Shown here one piece after another: positions 15,871 through 24,929 of a stretch of DNA of 45,643 bases. The stretch's first letter is position 1; every line of letters starts with the position of its first letter. Under the pieces are notes generated by a model. It did not search any database, had not been told where the DNA came from, and worked only from the letters and a program-made list of their open reading frames with translations. The stretch spans positions 1 to 45,643 of the forward strand of contig JAPPMG010000046.1 of assembly GCA_028819215.1 (NCBI GenBank), in the 5' to 3' direction. The DNA is from Bryobacterales bacterium (GTDB taxonomy: Bacteria > Acidobacteriota > Terriglobia > Bryobacterales > UBA6623). Made by a program: the position numbers and the translations under genes.

Positions 15871-17820
15871 CTACACGGCCCGCATCATGATGCCCTCGAG
15901 GGCCTTGTTGAACGGTCCCGGGTCGTCGATCTCCGCGCCCTCGGCCAGCATCGCATAGCCATACAGCAGCTCGGCGTAGTCGCGCAACAGCGGGTCGGCT
16001 TTGTCGGCTTCGAAGCGTTGCTGCAGTCCCTGCACGAGGTCGTGTGTTCCGTTTACCTCAAGGATGCGCTTCTGCCTCGGAGTGTCGGGGCCAGCCATGC
16101 GCAGCATGCGTTCCATCTGCGGGCTCATGTCGTGCTCGTCGACAGTCAGGCAAGCTGGAGAGGTCGTCAGCCGATTCGAAAGACGCACCTGCTTCACGTG
16201 CTCTTCGAGATGCTTGCCAAGCAGACCGAACAGATCCCCATATCGCTGCTCTTGGTCCTTGCGCTCGTTCTTGGCTTCTTCGGCGGCGCTGTCGGAGCTC
16301 AAGTCTAGATCGCCCTTGCCCGCCGAGCGCAGCGTCTTGCCCTCGAAGTCCATCAGCCGGGTCACCAAGAACTCGTCGACTGGATCGGTCAGAAAGAGCA
16401 CCTCGTAGTCTCGCTTGATGAATGCCTCGATCAGCGGGGAGTTAGCAACGATGGAGCGCGACTCGCCGGTGATGTAATAGATGTCCTCCTGGTCCTCCTT
16501 CATGCGGGAGACATAGTCCTTGAGGGTTGTGAGCTTCTTCGGATCGTTCGAGGATTCGAACATCAGCAGCGGCACGATGCGGTTCTTGTGCTCGGCGTCG
16601 AAGTCAACGCCCTCCTTGAGCACGCGTCCGAACTTCCCCCAGAAGTCGAGGTACTTCTCCTCGTCGTCGCTCTGGAGCTTGGCCAGGGTGTCCAACACCT
16701 TTTTCGCCAGGAACTTGCTGATGCGTGTCAGATGCCTGTTTTCTTGCAGTGTCTGGCGAGAAATATTGAGCGGAATGTCGGATGAGTCCACCACGCCCCG
16801 GACGAACCGCAAGAAGTGCGGCAGCACTGCATCGCAGCGCTCCATAATCATCACGCGCCGAGCGTACAGTTGCAGCCCGTACTCCGCGCCCCAAACGAAG
16901 AGGTCTTGCGGAGCCTCGGACGGCAGGAAGAGCACGGACTCGTATTCGGAGACGCCCTCGGCCTTGAAGCGGATGTGCAGCGAGGGGTCGTGCCAGTCTC
17001 CGGTAATGTGCTTGTAGAACTCGTTGTACTCCTCTTCGGTGACCTCGGACTCCTGGCGCGTCCAGATCGGCTTCATCGAGTTCAGGGTCTTGTCTTCGAC
17101 CACGTAGGTCGTCTTGCCATCCGGCTTGAGGATGCCCTTTTCGTCCGTTTCGCGCTTCTCCCTTCGCACCCGCTGGCGGATCGGGTAGGCGATGAAGTTG
17201 GAGTACCGCTTCACGACGCTCTCTAGCGCCCACTCGTTGGTGAAATCCTCGATTCCTGCCTCTTTGTCTGCTGCCTTGAGGTGCAGGGTGACGCTGGTCC
17301 CGGGCCCGCGGCGGTCACCCTCCGACAGCATGTAGGTGCCATCCGCTTCGGAGCGCCACACTGTCGTGGTGTCAGTGCCGGCCTTGCGAGTCTCCAGCAT
17401 GACTTGGTCAGCAACCATGAAGGCCGAGTAGAAGCCGACACCGAAGCGCCCGATCAGATCGGGCATTTTCTCCGCGCCCTTTTGCGAGCCGAGCTTCTTG
17501 AGCATCTCCTGAGTGCCCGAGCGTGCGATAGAGCCGATGTTGTCAATCACTTCCTGACGCGACATGCCGATACCGTTGTCGTGGATCGTCAAAGTGCGAG
17601 CGTCAACATCGACATCGAGGCGAATCTCGAGATCCTCGCCCTCCGGCATCAGACCGGGCTCGGTCAATGCGCTGAAGCGCAGCTTGTCGAGCGCGTCCGA
17701 CGCGTTGGAGATCAGTTCGCGCAAGAAGATCTCCTTGTTCGTGTATAGGGAGTGGATCATCAGATCCAGCAGTTGCTTTGTTTCGGCTTCGAAGTTGCGT
17801 GTTTCGGTTGCGGTGGACAT
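15871..17820 (-). CDS. htpG: Chaperone HtpG (Hsp90)
   Basis: Cytoplasmic ATP-dependent Hsp90 chaperone, 649 residues, of normal length. The N-terminal GHKL ATPase has ELISNASDALDKLRF, DNGIGMSRQEV and GRFGVGFYSAFMVAD (nucleotide-binding loops). The middle domain has the catalytic Arg region DSSDIPLNISRQTLQENR, and the C-terminal dimerisation domain follows. The ATG has no strong ribosome site. The 600 bp upstream contain no gene. hspQ follows closely downstream. Confidence 0.97.
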   Translation of the reverse strand: MSTATETRNFEAETKQLLDLMIHSLYTNKEIFLRELISNASDALDKLRFSALTEPGLMPEGEDLEIRLDVDVDARTLTIHDNGIGMSRQEVIDNIGSIARSGTQEMLKKLGSQKGAEKMPDLIGRFGVGFYSAFMVADQVMLETRKAGTDTTTVWRSEADGTYMLSEGDRRGPGTSVTLHLKAADKEAGIEDFTNEWALESVVKRYSNFIAYPIRQRVRREKRETDEKGILKPDGKTTYVVEDKTLNSMKPIWTRQESEVTEEEYNEFYKHITGDWHDPSLHIRFKAEGVSEYESVLFLPSEAPQDLFVWGAEYGLQLYARRVMIMERCDAVLPHFLRFVRGVVDSSDIPLNISRQTLQENRHLTRISKFLAKKVLDTLAKLQSDDEEKYLDFWGKFGRVLKEGVDFDAEHKNRIVPLLMFESSNDPKKLTTLKDYVSRMKEDQEDIYYITGESRSIVANSPLIEAFIKRDYEVLFLTDPVDEFLVTRLMDFEGKTLRSAGKGDLDLSSDSAAEEAKNERKDQEQRYGDLFGLLGKHLEEHVKQVRLSNRLTTSPACLTVDEHDMSPQMERMLRMAGPDTPRQKRILEVNGTHDLVQGLQQRFEADKADPLLRDYAELLYGYAMLAEGAEIDDPGPFNKALEGIMMRAV

Positions 17821-18421
17821 GTTTTCGCGTAGCTTGGCTCGACGGACTGGCTGAACCGTCCGCCGCGTGTATGAGGTAATTCGCTTCCTGTCTTGAATTT
17901 ATTGCGATGCCGATACGGCCGTCAAGTGGACCAATGGGGGGGCGCGTGAACGAGACCGGACGGACCAGGCAGCGATATGGCGCCGGTCGCCCTCGCCTGC
18001 ACAGCAAGCGGCCGAACCCGAAGACTCTCGCACGCCCCCCAGCTCAGAGGCGCGAAATTGAAGGCAGCATTCTGAGACCAGCAGGCGCCAGGGTCGTTGC
18101 GTCATCGACTATTTTCGGTTCGCCTGCGTCTGTTGGCGCCGCTAATCGTCCCAGGGCCCTCGAATGGGTCAGTGCACTGGCGGCAGGCGGTGGGTTATCA
18201 GACGCACAGCCCGCTCTGGCTGTGGCGGCGATTTCGACCCAGAGAGAACGCGCGGTGAAAGCCGAGCCGCAGAAGCGATGAAACGAGCGTTGGATCCGTC
18301 TGTCGAGGTACTCGATCCTCAGCTCGAAGAAGGTTCTTCCGGACCACAAGGCGAGCATCCTTGAGTACTAGGCTTGACGCTCTCGGTGGACCCATGTCGG
18401 CCCGCCTGTGCCGGGATGCCG
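17821..18421. other. Long gap between htpG and the antiporter gene, no gene seen
   Basis: Six hundred bases without a convincing reading frame. The part near htpG must hold its promoter, but I see no clear CIRCE element or sigma-32 promoter reading toward htpG. A CTTGAA string at 17893-17898 reads the other way and has only a weak matching downstream element. The rest (17930-18420) is GC-rich with Arg/Pro/Ser-type frames on both strands, as in other decayed gaps of this window. Confidence 0.4.
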
Positions 18422-20449
18422 TCACCGAGTTCCCGCCTTACCAGAGTCAGGCGGCCCCGCTGACGAACTCCCGGGCTGTTCCTGGAACAGCGCGATCGCG
18501 CGGTCTAGGCTGTCACGGTCGCCCACCAGCACTACCGTGTCGCCGGCTCGGTAGTGGAAATCCGGTTCCCGACGGTAGATTGGCTGACCATCCCTGACCA
18601 CAGCGATCTGCACGGCACCTGTATGTCGTCTCAGCCTCACCGATGCCGCGCTCATCCCGATGACCTTGGCTCCGTCCACGATTTCTACCAGTTCCAGAGC
18701 ATCGTGAATTCCCAGGTGTTTCAGCGAGTCGAGCCGCAGGTCAGGCTCCGCTGTGCCGCGGAAGAGCCCGTAGTGTTCCTCGCGCACCGTGGCGGCCTCC
18801 TGCCAGATGCGGTTGATCGGGATCCGGTAGCTTTCGAGCGCCTTGGCGAACAGTTCGATGGAGACCTCGAACTCTTCCACTACCACGTCGGTTGCACCGA
18901 GCGACATCAGTTCGTCGATGGAGCTCGTGTACCTGGTGCGCACGACGATCTGTGCAGTAGGATTCAGTTCCCGAGCCAGATGGACACCGCGCCTCTCCTC
19001 GGTCGGCGAGGAAATCGCGAAGACGATGATGCGGGCTCGTCCGGCACCGACGTGCTTCAAGACGGCGGGCTGTGTCCCGTCGCCGAACGTCACTGGCAAC
19101 CCGTCTTCGCGCGCTCTGCGGGCCAGACCCGCGTCGTGTTCGACGACGATGCATGGGATGCCCGTCGCATCGAGTACTCTTGCCAAGTACCGGCCGGCGA
19201 CGCCGTAGCCCACGATGATGGTGTGGTCAGACATCTCGTCGCCCAAGCCGGGATCCGTGGTTGCGAGCTCACGCGATCCCTTGACCGCCCGAGCAATGCG
19301 CCCGGCGGCGGACCCCGCAGTGCGAATCAGAAAGGGCGTGGCCATCATCGAGAGGACGGCCGTGCTGAGGAACAACTGGTAGTGACCCTCGTGGAAGAGT
19401 CCCAGCGGAAGCCCCAATGCGGCGAGCAATATGGAGAATTCGCCGATCTGAGCGAGGCTGAGGCCGCTGATCAACGCGGTTGTCAGGATCCCGCCTGCCG
19501 CGCAGACTGACGCCGTCACCAGCAGGATCTTGAGTGCAAACACGACAGCCAGGACGGGAATGAGCAGATCGAGCTGCCCGACCACGGCGGGAACATCGAG
19601 CAGCATGCCGGTGGAGATAAAGAAGATCCCGCTGAACACGGCCCGGAAGGGCAAGACATCCGACAGCGCCTGCAATCCGTATTCCGACTCGGAGATGACG
19701 AGGCCGGCGATGAAAGCCCCGATGGCGAGGGAAAACCCCGCCCATGCGCTGACAACAGCCGTCCCGATACCAAAGAAGCCGACGCACAGGGTAAACAGTT
19801 CGGGGTCGCGGAAGAGCACGATCCTGTCCAATGTCTTCCGGACAATGAATTGTCCGCCGATCACCAGCGCGGTGATGATCGCGAGTCCCCGCGCGAACTC
19901 TATGCCAACCGCGCCCATGTCGGCAGCCTCCAGGCCAGCCAGCACCGGCAGCAGCAGAATCAGCGGCAGCACGCACAGGTCCTGAAACAGCAGGATGGAG
20001 ATGACCGACCGGCCTTGCGCCGTGTCGAGTTCAGCCCGGTCGCCGTAGGTCTTGCTGACGATTGCGGTCGAGGACAGCGCGGCGAGCATGCCGTAGAAGA
20101 TCGACTGGCTGAGCGGAATGCCGAACGCCATTGCCAGCGCCGCCACGCACAGGAGTGTGCTGCTCATCTGCAATCCACCGCCGATCAAGACCGTGCGAGC
20201 CCATTGGCGGACGTAAGAGAGCGATAGCTCCAGTCCGACCTCGAAGAGCAGCAGGGCGACGCCGAGTTCGGACAGGACCTCCACCTCTTCCGTGGCGCTG
20301 ATCAGCGCGAATCCATTGGGGCCCACTAGGACTCCGGCAACCAAGAATCCCACCAGAGGTGGGGCCGACAGGCGGTGCGCCAGGGCAACAATGGGGATCG
20401 CCATGCCCACGAGCAGGGTCAGGTCGATCAGCAACCTGCCTTCGTGCAC
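18422..20449 (-). CDS. Kef-type monovalent cation:proton antiporter (CPA2) with RCK domain
   Basis: A 675-residue membrane antiporter that exchanges K+ or Na+ for protons. Residues 1 to about 390 form some 12 helices of the CPA2 fold, with PPLVGFLVAGVLVGP, ELGVALLLFEVGLELS, ALSSTAIVSKTY and LLFQDLCVLPL typical of Kef/Ybal-like members. A regulatory RCK_N domain follows near 415 (HTIIVGYGVAGRYLARVL, a GxGxxG nucleotide site). A C-terminal TrkA_C domain is near 590-660. No ancillary KefF/KefG subunit is adjacent. The start is GTG with GGAGGA upstream. It may serve pH or osmotic homeostasis. Ion specificity is not readable. Confidence 0.9.
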   Translation of the reverse strand: MHEGRLLIDLTLLVGMAIPIVALAHRLSAPPLVGFLVAGVLVGPNGFALISATEEVEVLSELGVALLLFEVGLELSLSYVRQWARTVLIGGGLQMSSTLLCVAALAMAFGIPLSQSIFYGMLAALSSTAIVSKTYGDRAELDTAQGRSVISILLFQDLCVLPLILLLPVLAGLEAADMGAVGIEFARGLAIITALVIGGQFIVRKTLDRIVLFRDPELFTLCVGFFGIGTAVVSAWAGFSLAIGAFIAGLVISESEYGLQALSDVLPFRAVFSGIFFISTGMLLDVPAVVGQLDLLIPVLAVVFALKILLVTASVCAAGGILTTALISGLSLAQIGEFSILLAALGLPLGLFHEGHYQLFLSTAVLSMMATPFLIRTAGSAAGRIARAVKGSRELATTDPGLGDEMSDHTIIVGYGVAGRYLARVLDATGIPCIVVEHDAGLARRAREDGLPVTFGDGTQPAVLKHVGAGRARIIVFAISSPTEERRGVHLARELNPTAQIVVRTRYTSSIDELMSLGATDVVVEEFEVSIELFAKALESYRIPINRIWQEAATVREEHYGLFRGTAEPDLRLDSLKHLGIHDALELVEIVDGAKVIGMSAASVRLRRHTGAVQIAVVRDGQPIYRREPDFHYRAGDTVVLVGDRDSLDRAIALFQEQPGSSSAGPPDSGKAGTR

Positions 20450-21016
20450 GGTTCCTCCAGCCTCTAGCTCGCCGACGGGGGATGGGGCGGGGATTCAGCG
20501 AATGGTGGGCGCTGCGGTCGGCGAGCGCCGAGTCCCGGTTTGCTGTTGGCAACGGGGATCGCCCGCGTTCTCTTGGCCGAGCCAGATCCTGACGTCCCTG
20601 CTTGAGTCGCCGCGCAGATCCACACGGGTTTGGGCTTTACGTGAACAGCGCAACGAGTTCGAGAGACTGGCTGTTTCGGTAGTCTTGCCGATTCCATACT
20701 CCGCCCCCTGCACAATGCGCACCAGTGGATGTCCGCCGTCACTGAACAGACCTCATGATAGGGGCCCAGCGGACTGCGGCATCCGGGGAAGCCATCGTTA
20801 CAAGCCCGCGAGGCTGCGAACGATTCGGGCCCCGATCTGGTGGAAACGGAAAGGCTGGCCTGGGCCGGGCCACCTCCGTAAGCGCTCAACTGCAACCAAT
20901 CGGTGCGTCCGGAACAGGCCGGAATGCGTGCGGTGGGATACACTGGGGCGTCGGGTTCGAGGCCGCGCCGTTCAGGCAGAAGTGCCTCGTGGATCCGAGA
21001 CTTGATTGGAGGCTCC
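20450..21016. other. Divergent gap of about 570 bp, no gene seen
   Basis: It separates the antiporter gene and the secreted-protein gene at 21017, which are divergent, so promoters for both must lie inside. Several frames stay open because of the high GC content, but none has a recognisable domain. One reverse-strand frame at about 20495-20722 has a slightly protein-like stretch (VDLRGDSSRDVRIWLGQENA) that I cannot place. A decayed gene is possible. Confidence 0.35.
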
Positions 21017-21583
21017 ATGAAACGGACCTTTGCCTGCCTGCTGCTTGCCCTGCCCTCGCTTCTCGCGGACGTGCCACCACCAGCTCAGCAGATCGCCGCC
21101 AGTGTTCATGCCGCGCCCGAGGAGCTCCGCGCCGGAGCCGCGGTCTTGGGATACGACTCCTCCGGATCAGTGCGTGTCCTCCGCAAGGGCTCCAATGACT
21201 TACACTGCCTCGCCGACGACCCCAGCAACGAGAGCTTCTCGGTAGCCTGCTACCACAAGGACCTGGAAGCGTTCATGGCTCGCGGGCGCGAGCTGTCGGA
21301 GCAAGGCTACCAGGGCAAGGAACGCCACCAGATCCGCTGGAAGGATGTCGACGAGGGGCGCGTCAAGATGCCTCGCGAGGCGCGCATCCTCTACGTGTTG
21401 ACCGGCAAGGGCTACGACTCGGACAACGACGAGGTGCTTGAACCCTATCTGCGATGGGTGATCTACACGCCGTATGCAACCCCAGAGTCGACCGGAATTC
21501 TGGCGAAACCGGGCCCGGGTCCTTGGCTGATGTACCCCGGCACGGCAGGTGCGCACGTGATGATCAGCCCGCCCAGGCCGTGA
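21017..21583 (+). CDS. Secreted protein of unknown function
   Basis: A 188-residue protein with a Sec signal (residues 1-16, RTFACLLLALPSLLA) and then a soluble domain. Notable segments are AAVLGYDSSGSVRVLRKGSN, CLADDP, VACYHKDLEAFMARGRELS, PREARILYVLTG, RWVIYTPYATPESTG and PWLMYPGTAGAHVMISP. Two Cys (in LHCLADD and VACYHKD) could form a disulfide. The composition and the conserved-looking C-terminal half suggest a real, probably widespread family, but I know no function for it. GGAGG precedes the ATG by about four bases. It converges on the sulfatase at 21656. Confidence 0.75.
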   Translation: MKRTFACLLLALPSLLADVPPPAQQIAASVHAAPEELRAGAAVLGYDSSGSVRVLRKGSNDLHCLADDPSNESFSVACYHKDLEAFMARGRELSEQGYQGKERHQIRWKDVDEGRVKMPREARILYVLTGKGYDSDNDEVLEPYLRWVIYTPYATPESTGILAKPGPGPWLMYPGTAGAHVMISPPRP

Positions 21584-21655
21584 GAACCTGCCCTGAGTCC
21601 ACGGGCGCTTCCACTCTGGCCGGTTTGCGCAGCGTGTTGCGCCGAGCGACTCCGC

Positions 21656-23173
21656 CTATTGCCTAGCGGATCGAACCGGTGGAAGATTATCGACGAATCC
21701 AGCCCCGTCTTCCCGTAGTTCGGCGATCGCGGATGCGCGCAGACGCTCGAGCGTATCTTGGAATTCGGGCTTGATCGCGAGGTTGTCGAGCTCTTCGGGA
21801 TCGTTCTTCAGGTCGTAGAGTTCCTCGAGGTCCGGCACCATGGGGCGCACGTACTTGTAGCGACCGTCAACGAGCATCACGTACCACGGGACGTTGGAAT
21901 GCACTGCGTCCTCCCCTTCAGGGATCGTGTCCGTGTCCGACCCGTATTTTCGTCCAGTTGCTGTAAGGAGCATCGGATGCGGCCATTCGCGCTGCGGATC
22001 TTCCAAGAGCGGGGTCAGGTCCTCGCCGTGCATCTCCCACGGCAGGTCGATGCCCGCGAAGCTGAAAATCGTGGGAACCAGATCCACTCCACCCACCGGG
22101 CGTGGGCAGGCTTCGCCTTCCGCGACTCGGCCCGGCATCGAAATCACCAGCGGTGAGCGAATCGAGGCGTCATACGGCGCGACTTTCTGTCGCATCCCGT
22201 GCTGCCCCCAGGCAAACCCCTGGTCCGAGGTCCAGATCACCAACGTATTCTCCCGCTGGCCCGATTCTTCAAGAGCCGTCAGGACGCGATCGATACCCTC
22301 GTCCAGAGCAAGGACGCCCTGGTGGTATTGCCGTGTCCAGGAAGTCAGGGTCCGGCCTCCGTACATCGGCGTGCCATCCGGTCCACGCTCCCAGAAAGCG
22401 ATCTTCTGGGCCCAGTCGGGTTTGCCCGGGCGCGGCGGGAAGACATCTGCGGGGGTATCGAAGTCGATGCCCGGATACGCTTCCAGATGTCGATCAGCGG
22501 GCGTGAACGGGCCGTGGACCGCGCCGTAGCAGAGCCACAGGTACCACGGCTTGCTCTCGTCGCGGCCGTTGCCGTTGATCAGGTCCACCGCCCAGTCCGT
22601 GTACTGGTCGCTTGAATAGCGCTCCAAGACCTTGGTCTCGCCGCCCTGGTAGGTGATCGGCTGGTCGTAATAGTAGTTCCCGCTTGTGGTCGTGTACTTA
22701 GGCCGGTTCCACACGATCTGGAAGTCCCAGTCCCTCCCGTATCCCGTGTCCGTCCCGGTGTGCCACTTGCCGATCTGGGCGGTGAAGTAGCCGTTCTCGC
22801 GAAACACCTTCGGCCAGAAAGGCAGGACTTCCGGATCGTACGTGCTGCCTGGATAGGGCCCCACCATCCGCATCGATTCGACACCGAACTGGTGGAATCC
22901 GGTCAGCAACGTAGCGCGGGAGGGCATGCACCACGTGCCGATGTAGGCATACTCGAATCTCACTCCCTGCGAGGCCAGTCGGTCCATTGTGGGCGTCCGC
23001 ACCCACGGGTATGCCTCCGGATATGCCCCCACGGTCCTATGGGAGTGGTCATCTGTGTAGATGAACAGGATATTGGGGCGTTCCGGAGTGGCCGCGGCAG
23101 AGGCAGCGGCCACCGCTGTGAGCGCAAACAGCGCTGCGGAAGCCATCATTCGAATCGAGTGAGTTGCTGGCAT
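21656..23173 (-). CDS. Exported S1-type sulfatase
   Basis: A 505-residue sulfatase. It has a signal peptide (about 28 residues), metal ligands in IYTDDHSHR (D41, D42), and the formylglycine site CMPSR at Cys82. QIGKWHTGTDTG, WTSDQGFAWGQHGMRQK and LYDLKNDPEELDNLA are conserved S1 elements. Aromatic-rich inserts (NYYYDQPITYQGG, YEPYW-like region around residues 150-170) may shape the substrate pocket. ATG at 23173 was chosen because GAGG lies six bases upstream; an ATG four codons earlier is possible. Substrate unknown. It stands alone and converges with the secreted orphan gene. Confidence 0.92.
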   Translation of the reverse strand: MPATHSIRMMASAALFALTAVAAASAAATPERPNILFIYTDDHSHRTVGAYPEAYPWVRTPTMDRLASQGVRFEYAYIGTWCMPSRATLLTGFHQFGVESMRMVGPYPGSTYDPEVLPFWPKVFRENGYFTAQIGKWHTGTDTGYGRDWDFQIVWNRPKYTTTSGNYYYDQPITYQGGETKVLERYSSDQYTDWAVDLINGNGRDESKPWYLWLCYGAVHGPFTPADRHLEAYPGIDFDTPADVFPPRPGKPDWAQKIAFWERGPDGTPMYGGRTLTSWTRQYHQGVLALDEGIDRVLTALEESGQRENTLVIWTSDQGFAWGQHGMRQKVAPYDASIRSPLVISMPGRVAEGEACPRPVGGVDLVPTIFSFAGIDLPWEMHGEDLTPLLEDPQREWPHPMLLTATGRKYGSDTDTIPEGEDAVHSNVPWYVMLVDGRYKYVRPMVPDLEELYDLKNDPEELDNLAIKPEFQDTLERLRASAIAELREDGAGFVDNLPPVRSARQ

Positions 23174-23417
23174 GGTAGTCCTCATTTCCGGTGTTCCGGA
23201 GTGCTTGGATTGTACATCCCTAGGCCTGCTGCTCCCGCCCGAAAGTGTTCTTGAGTCTTATGCCCCCTAGGCTGTTCTCCCCAGTCGTCGCCCGCGGACT
23301 GTCTGCGTGATGGAGGAAAACGCTGCGGAATGTCAACAGGGGTGATTTGCTTGCCACCCGTATCGGAGGGGTCACATACTTAACGCCAGTGGATTCGCTT
23401 GATTGCAGGCAAGGATC

Positions 23418-23654
23418 ATGGCGCGACTAAGCGACCGGAATATGTCCCCACAAGTGATTCGGTCGCTGAAGAGCAGAGCGGCCGCCGATGGTAGTTCCGC
23501 CGAGGCCGAGCACGGCGAGATGCCTCGAAAGGTGCTGCTCGAAGGAGAGCAGAACTTCGCTTCGCGGGCCAAGGAGTTGCGAGAACGCCTCAAATCTTCG
23601 ATCGACAGCAGTGAAACCATACGCGCCGACAGGGATCGGGACAGCGCGACCTGA
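23418..23654 (+). CDS. FitA/VapB-type antitoxin (ribbon-helix-helix)
   Basis: A 78-residue antitoxin. The N-terminus matches the FitA-type ribbon-helix-helix: MARLSDRNMSPQVIRSLKSR, then AAADGSSAEAEHGEM. The rest is a charged helix (SRAKELRERLKSSID) that should neutralise the toxin. ATG at 23418 has an AAGGA ribosome site. Its TGA overlaps the presumed toxin start in a CTGA arrangement. Such antitoxins usually repress their own promoter; the 230-bp gap upstream would hold it. Confidence 0.75.
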   Translation: MARLSDRNMSPQVIRSLKSRAAADGSSAEAEHGEMPRKVLLEGEQNFASRAKELRERLKSSIDSSETIRADRDRDSAT

Positions 23655-24130
23655 AGGGCTATGTCGTCGATGCCAGGATTCTTGTGCGTCGCTTTGCACA
23701 GGAGCACTGGTCCGACGAAGCGTCGCGCCTGCTCGAGGCCGAAGCGACGGTGATCGCTCCGGAACTCCTCTTCGCCGAGGTCTGCAATGCGCTGAGGGCC
23801 GCGCATCGCCGTGGTGACATCGGTCCTCAGGATCTTGCCGACGCTATCGATGCGCTGAAAGCGGCACCGATCGCAGTCCCCTTCTCCACGCGTCAACTCG
23901 CGGCATCTTCTACACGGCTTGCGGTAGATCTCGACCACCCAGTCTACGACTGCTTCTATCTCGCGCTCGCCATCCAAGAGCAATACCGGGTCGTCACCGC
24001 GGATGCCCGTTTCCATAGGAAGGTGAGCGGCCACCCTTACCTAGCGGACCGGATCACGCACTTGGTGTCCATAGATCTCGATTGGCACTCAAAGACAGGA
24101 CTCGTGCGAAGTAGACTATGCGGCAGCTGA
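23651..24130 (+). CDS. PIN-domain toxin (VapC/FitB type) lacking a normal start codon
   Basis: A PIN-domain endoribonuclease. The four acidic residues are present: D in VVDARILVRR, E in LLFAEVCNAL, D in HPVYDCFYLALA and D in VTADARFH. In this frame there is no ATG, GTG or TTG before the first catalytic Asp after the stop at 23612. The only candidate at the right place is CTG at 23651, which overlaps the antitoxin stop as CTGA where ATGA is normal. Starting at GTG 23684 would delete the first beta strand and the first Asp. Either translation begins at CTG through coupling, or the toxin has been silenced by one base change. The 3' end runs into a long inverted repeat. Confidence 0.75.
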   Translation: MKGYVVDARILVRRFAQEHWSDEASRLLEAEATVIAPELLFAEVCNALRAAHRRGDIGPQDLADAIDALKAAPIAVPFSTRQLAASSTRLAVDLDHPVYDCFYLALAIQEQYRVVTADARFHRKVSGHPYLADRITHLVSIDLDWHSKTGLVRSRLCGS

Positions 24131-24182
24131 ATTGTCGCCGCAGGCGCTTCGGCGACGCGTAGGCGAACCGCATTCAGCTGCC
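24122..24182. repeat. Nested inverted repeat at the toxin 3' end
   Basis: Outer arms of 11 bp (GGCAGCTGAAT at 24122-24132 and its complement at 24172-24182) enclose an inner hairpin with 7-bp arms (GTCGCCG at 24134-24140, CGGCGAC at 24150-24156). The outer left arm includes the toxin stop codon. There is no T-tract, so a simple intrinsic terminator is unlikely. It could be a REP-like element, a structured RNA end or a small relic of a mobile element. Confidence 0.6.
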
Positions 24183-24207
24183 ACCATCGACTTGCAAGCT
24201 CGTCTGG

Positions 24208-24228
24208 CGATTTCAGCGGCTGAAATCG
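24208..24228. repeat. Near-perfect 21-bp palindrome
   Basis: Ten-base arms CGATTTCAGC and GCTGAAATCG separated by a single G. It is 25 bp after the larger inverted repeat and shares the TTCAGC/GCTGAA half-site with it. With so short a spacer it would suit a dimeric DNA-binding protein, or a cruciform, better than an RNA hairpin. It lies about 80 bp upstream of tpx, so an operator for tpx is possible. Confidence 0.55.
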
Positions 24229-24307
24229 GCGTTCGGCAGTGATTGACCGAGCCGCGGCCTACTTGCTAGCGTAGAAGTTCTGTCCAACAGATTTTGAGGA
24301 ACCATAC

Positions 24308-24808
24308 ATGAGCAGACAATGCACCTTGCAGGGCAACCCACTCGATTTGCAGGGGGACGCGCTGAATCCTGGCGACCCGGCCCCTTCCTTCACGCTGGCC
24401 GGCAATGACTTGTCCCCCGTGACGCTGGCTGACACGAGCGGTGTGCGGGTGATCAACGTCGTGCCGTCTCTCGACACACCGGTCTGCGACCTCCAGATCA
24501 AGCGCTTCAACGAGGAAGCCGCCGGCTTGGGGGACGTCTCGGTCTACTGCGTGAGCTGCGACCTTCCGTTCGCACAGAAGCGCTGGTGCGGCGCGGCCGA
24601 GGTCGACAAGGTCACTACCCTGTCGGATTACAAGGACGGCAACTTCGGACTTGCTTGGGGCACCATGATCGATGCCCTCCAGATCCAGTCCCGCGCGGTG
24701 TTCGTGGTGAGCGAGCACAACACCATCGTCCACGCCGAGTACGTAGCAGAGGTCACGGACCATCCGGACTACGAAGCTGCCCTCGCAGCAGCCCGCGGCG
24801 CGGCCTAA
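24308..24808 (+). CDS. tpx: Thiol peroxidase Tpx
   Basis: A 166-residue 2-Cys peroxiredoxin that reduces peroxides with thioredoxin as donor. The peroxidatic Cys lies in VPSLDTPVCDLQIKRFN (Cys60), and the resolving Cys is in SCDLPFAQKRWCGAAE (Cys98), the Tpx arrangement. GDPAPSFTLAG starts the fold. No signal peptide is seen. GAGGA lies about nine bases before ATG. It is alone on its transcript and converges with the dipeptidase gene. The palindromes upstream could be regulatory. Confidence 0.95.
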   Translation: MSRQCTLQGNPLDLQGDALNPGDPAPSFTLAGNDLSPVTLADTSGVRVINVVPSLDTPVCDLQIKRFNEEAAGLGDVSVYCVSCDLPFAQKRWCGAAEVDKVTTLSDYKDGNFGLAWGTMIDALQIQSRAVFVVSEHNTIVHAEYVAEVTDHPDYEAALAAARGAA

Positions 24809-24929
24809 ACAACCCTTTCCAAGGCCTGGGCCGGAGTGCAGCGGTATTGTGCTCCAGCCGTTGCCGTCGTCCCTACATGGGTCAGGGCGGCTGGCCGGGC
24901 TGTGCAGCCGTCCTGAATCGGCGCGAGCG

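Noticed and set aside
17890..17920. Heat-shock sigma-32-like promoter for htpG
   Set aside because: CTTGAA is on the forward strand, pointing away from htpG, and its downstream element is weak.
20464..21018. Reverse-strand frame of 184 codons in the gap after the antiporter gene
   Set aside because: No recognisable domain, poor composition, and it covers the upstream region of the well-supported secreted-protein gene.
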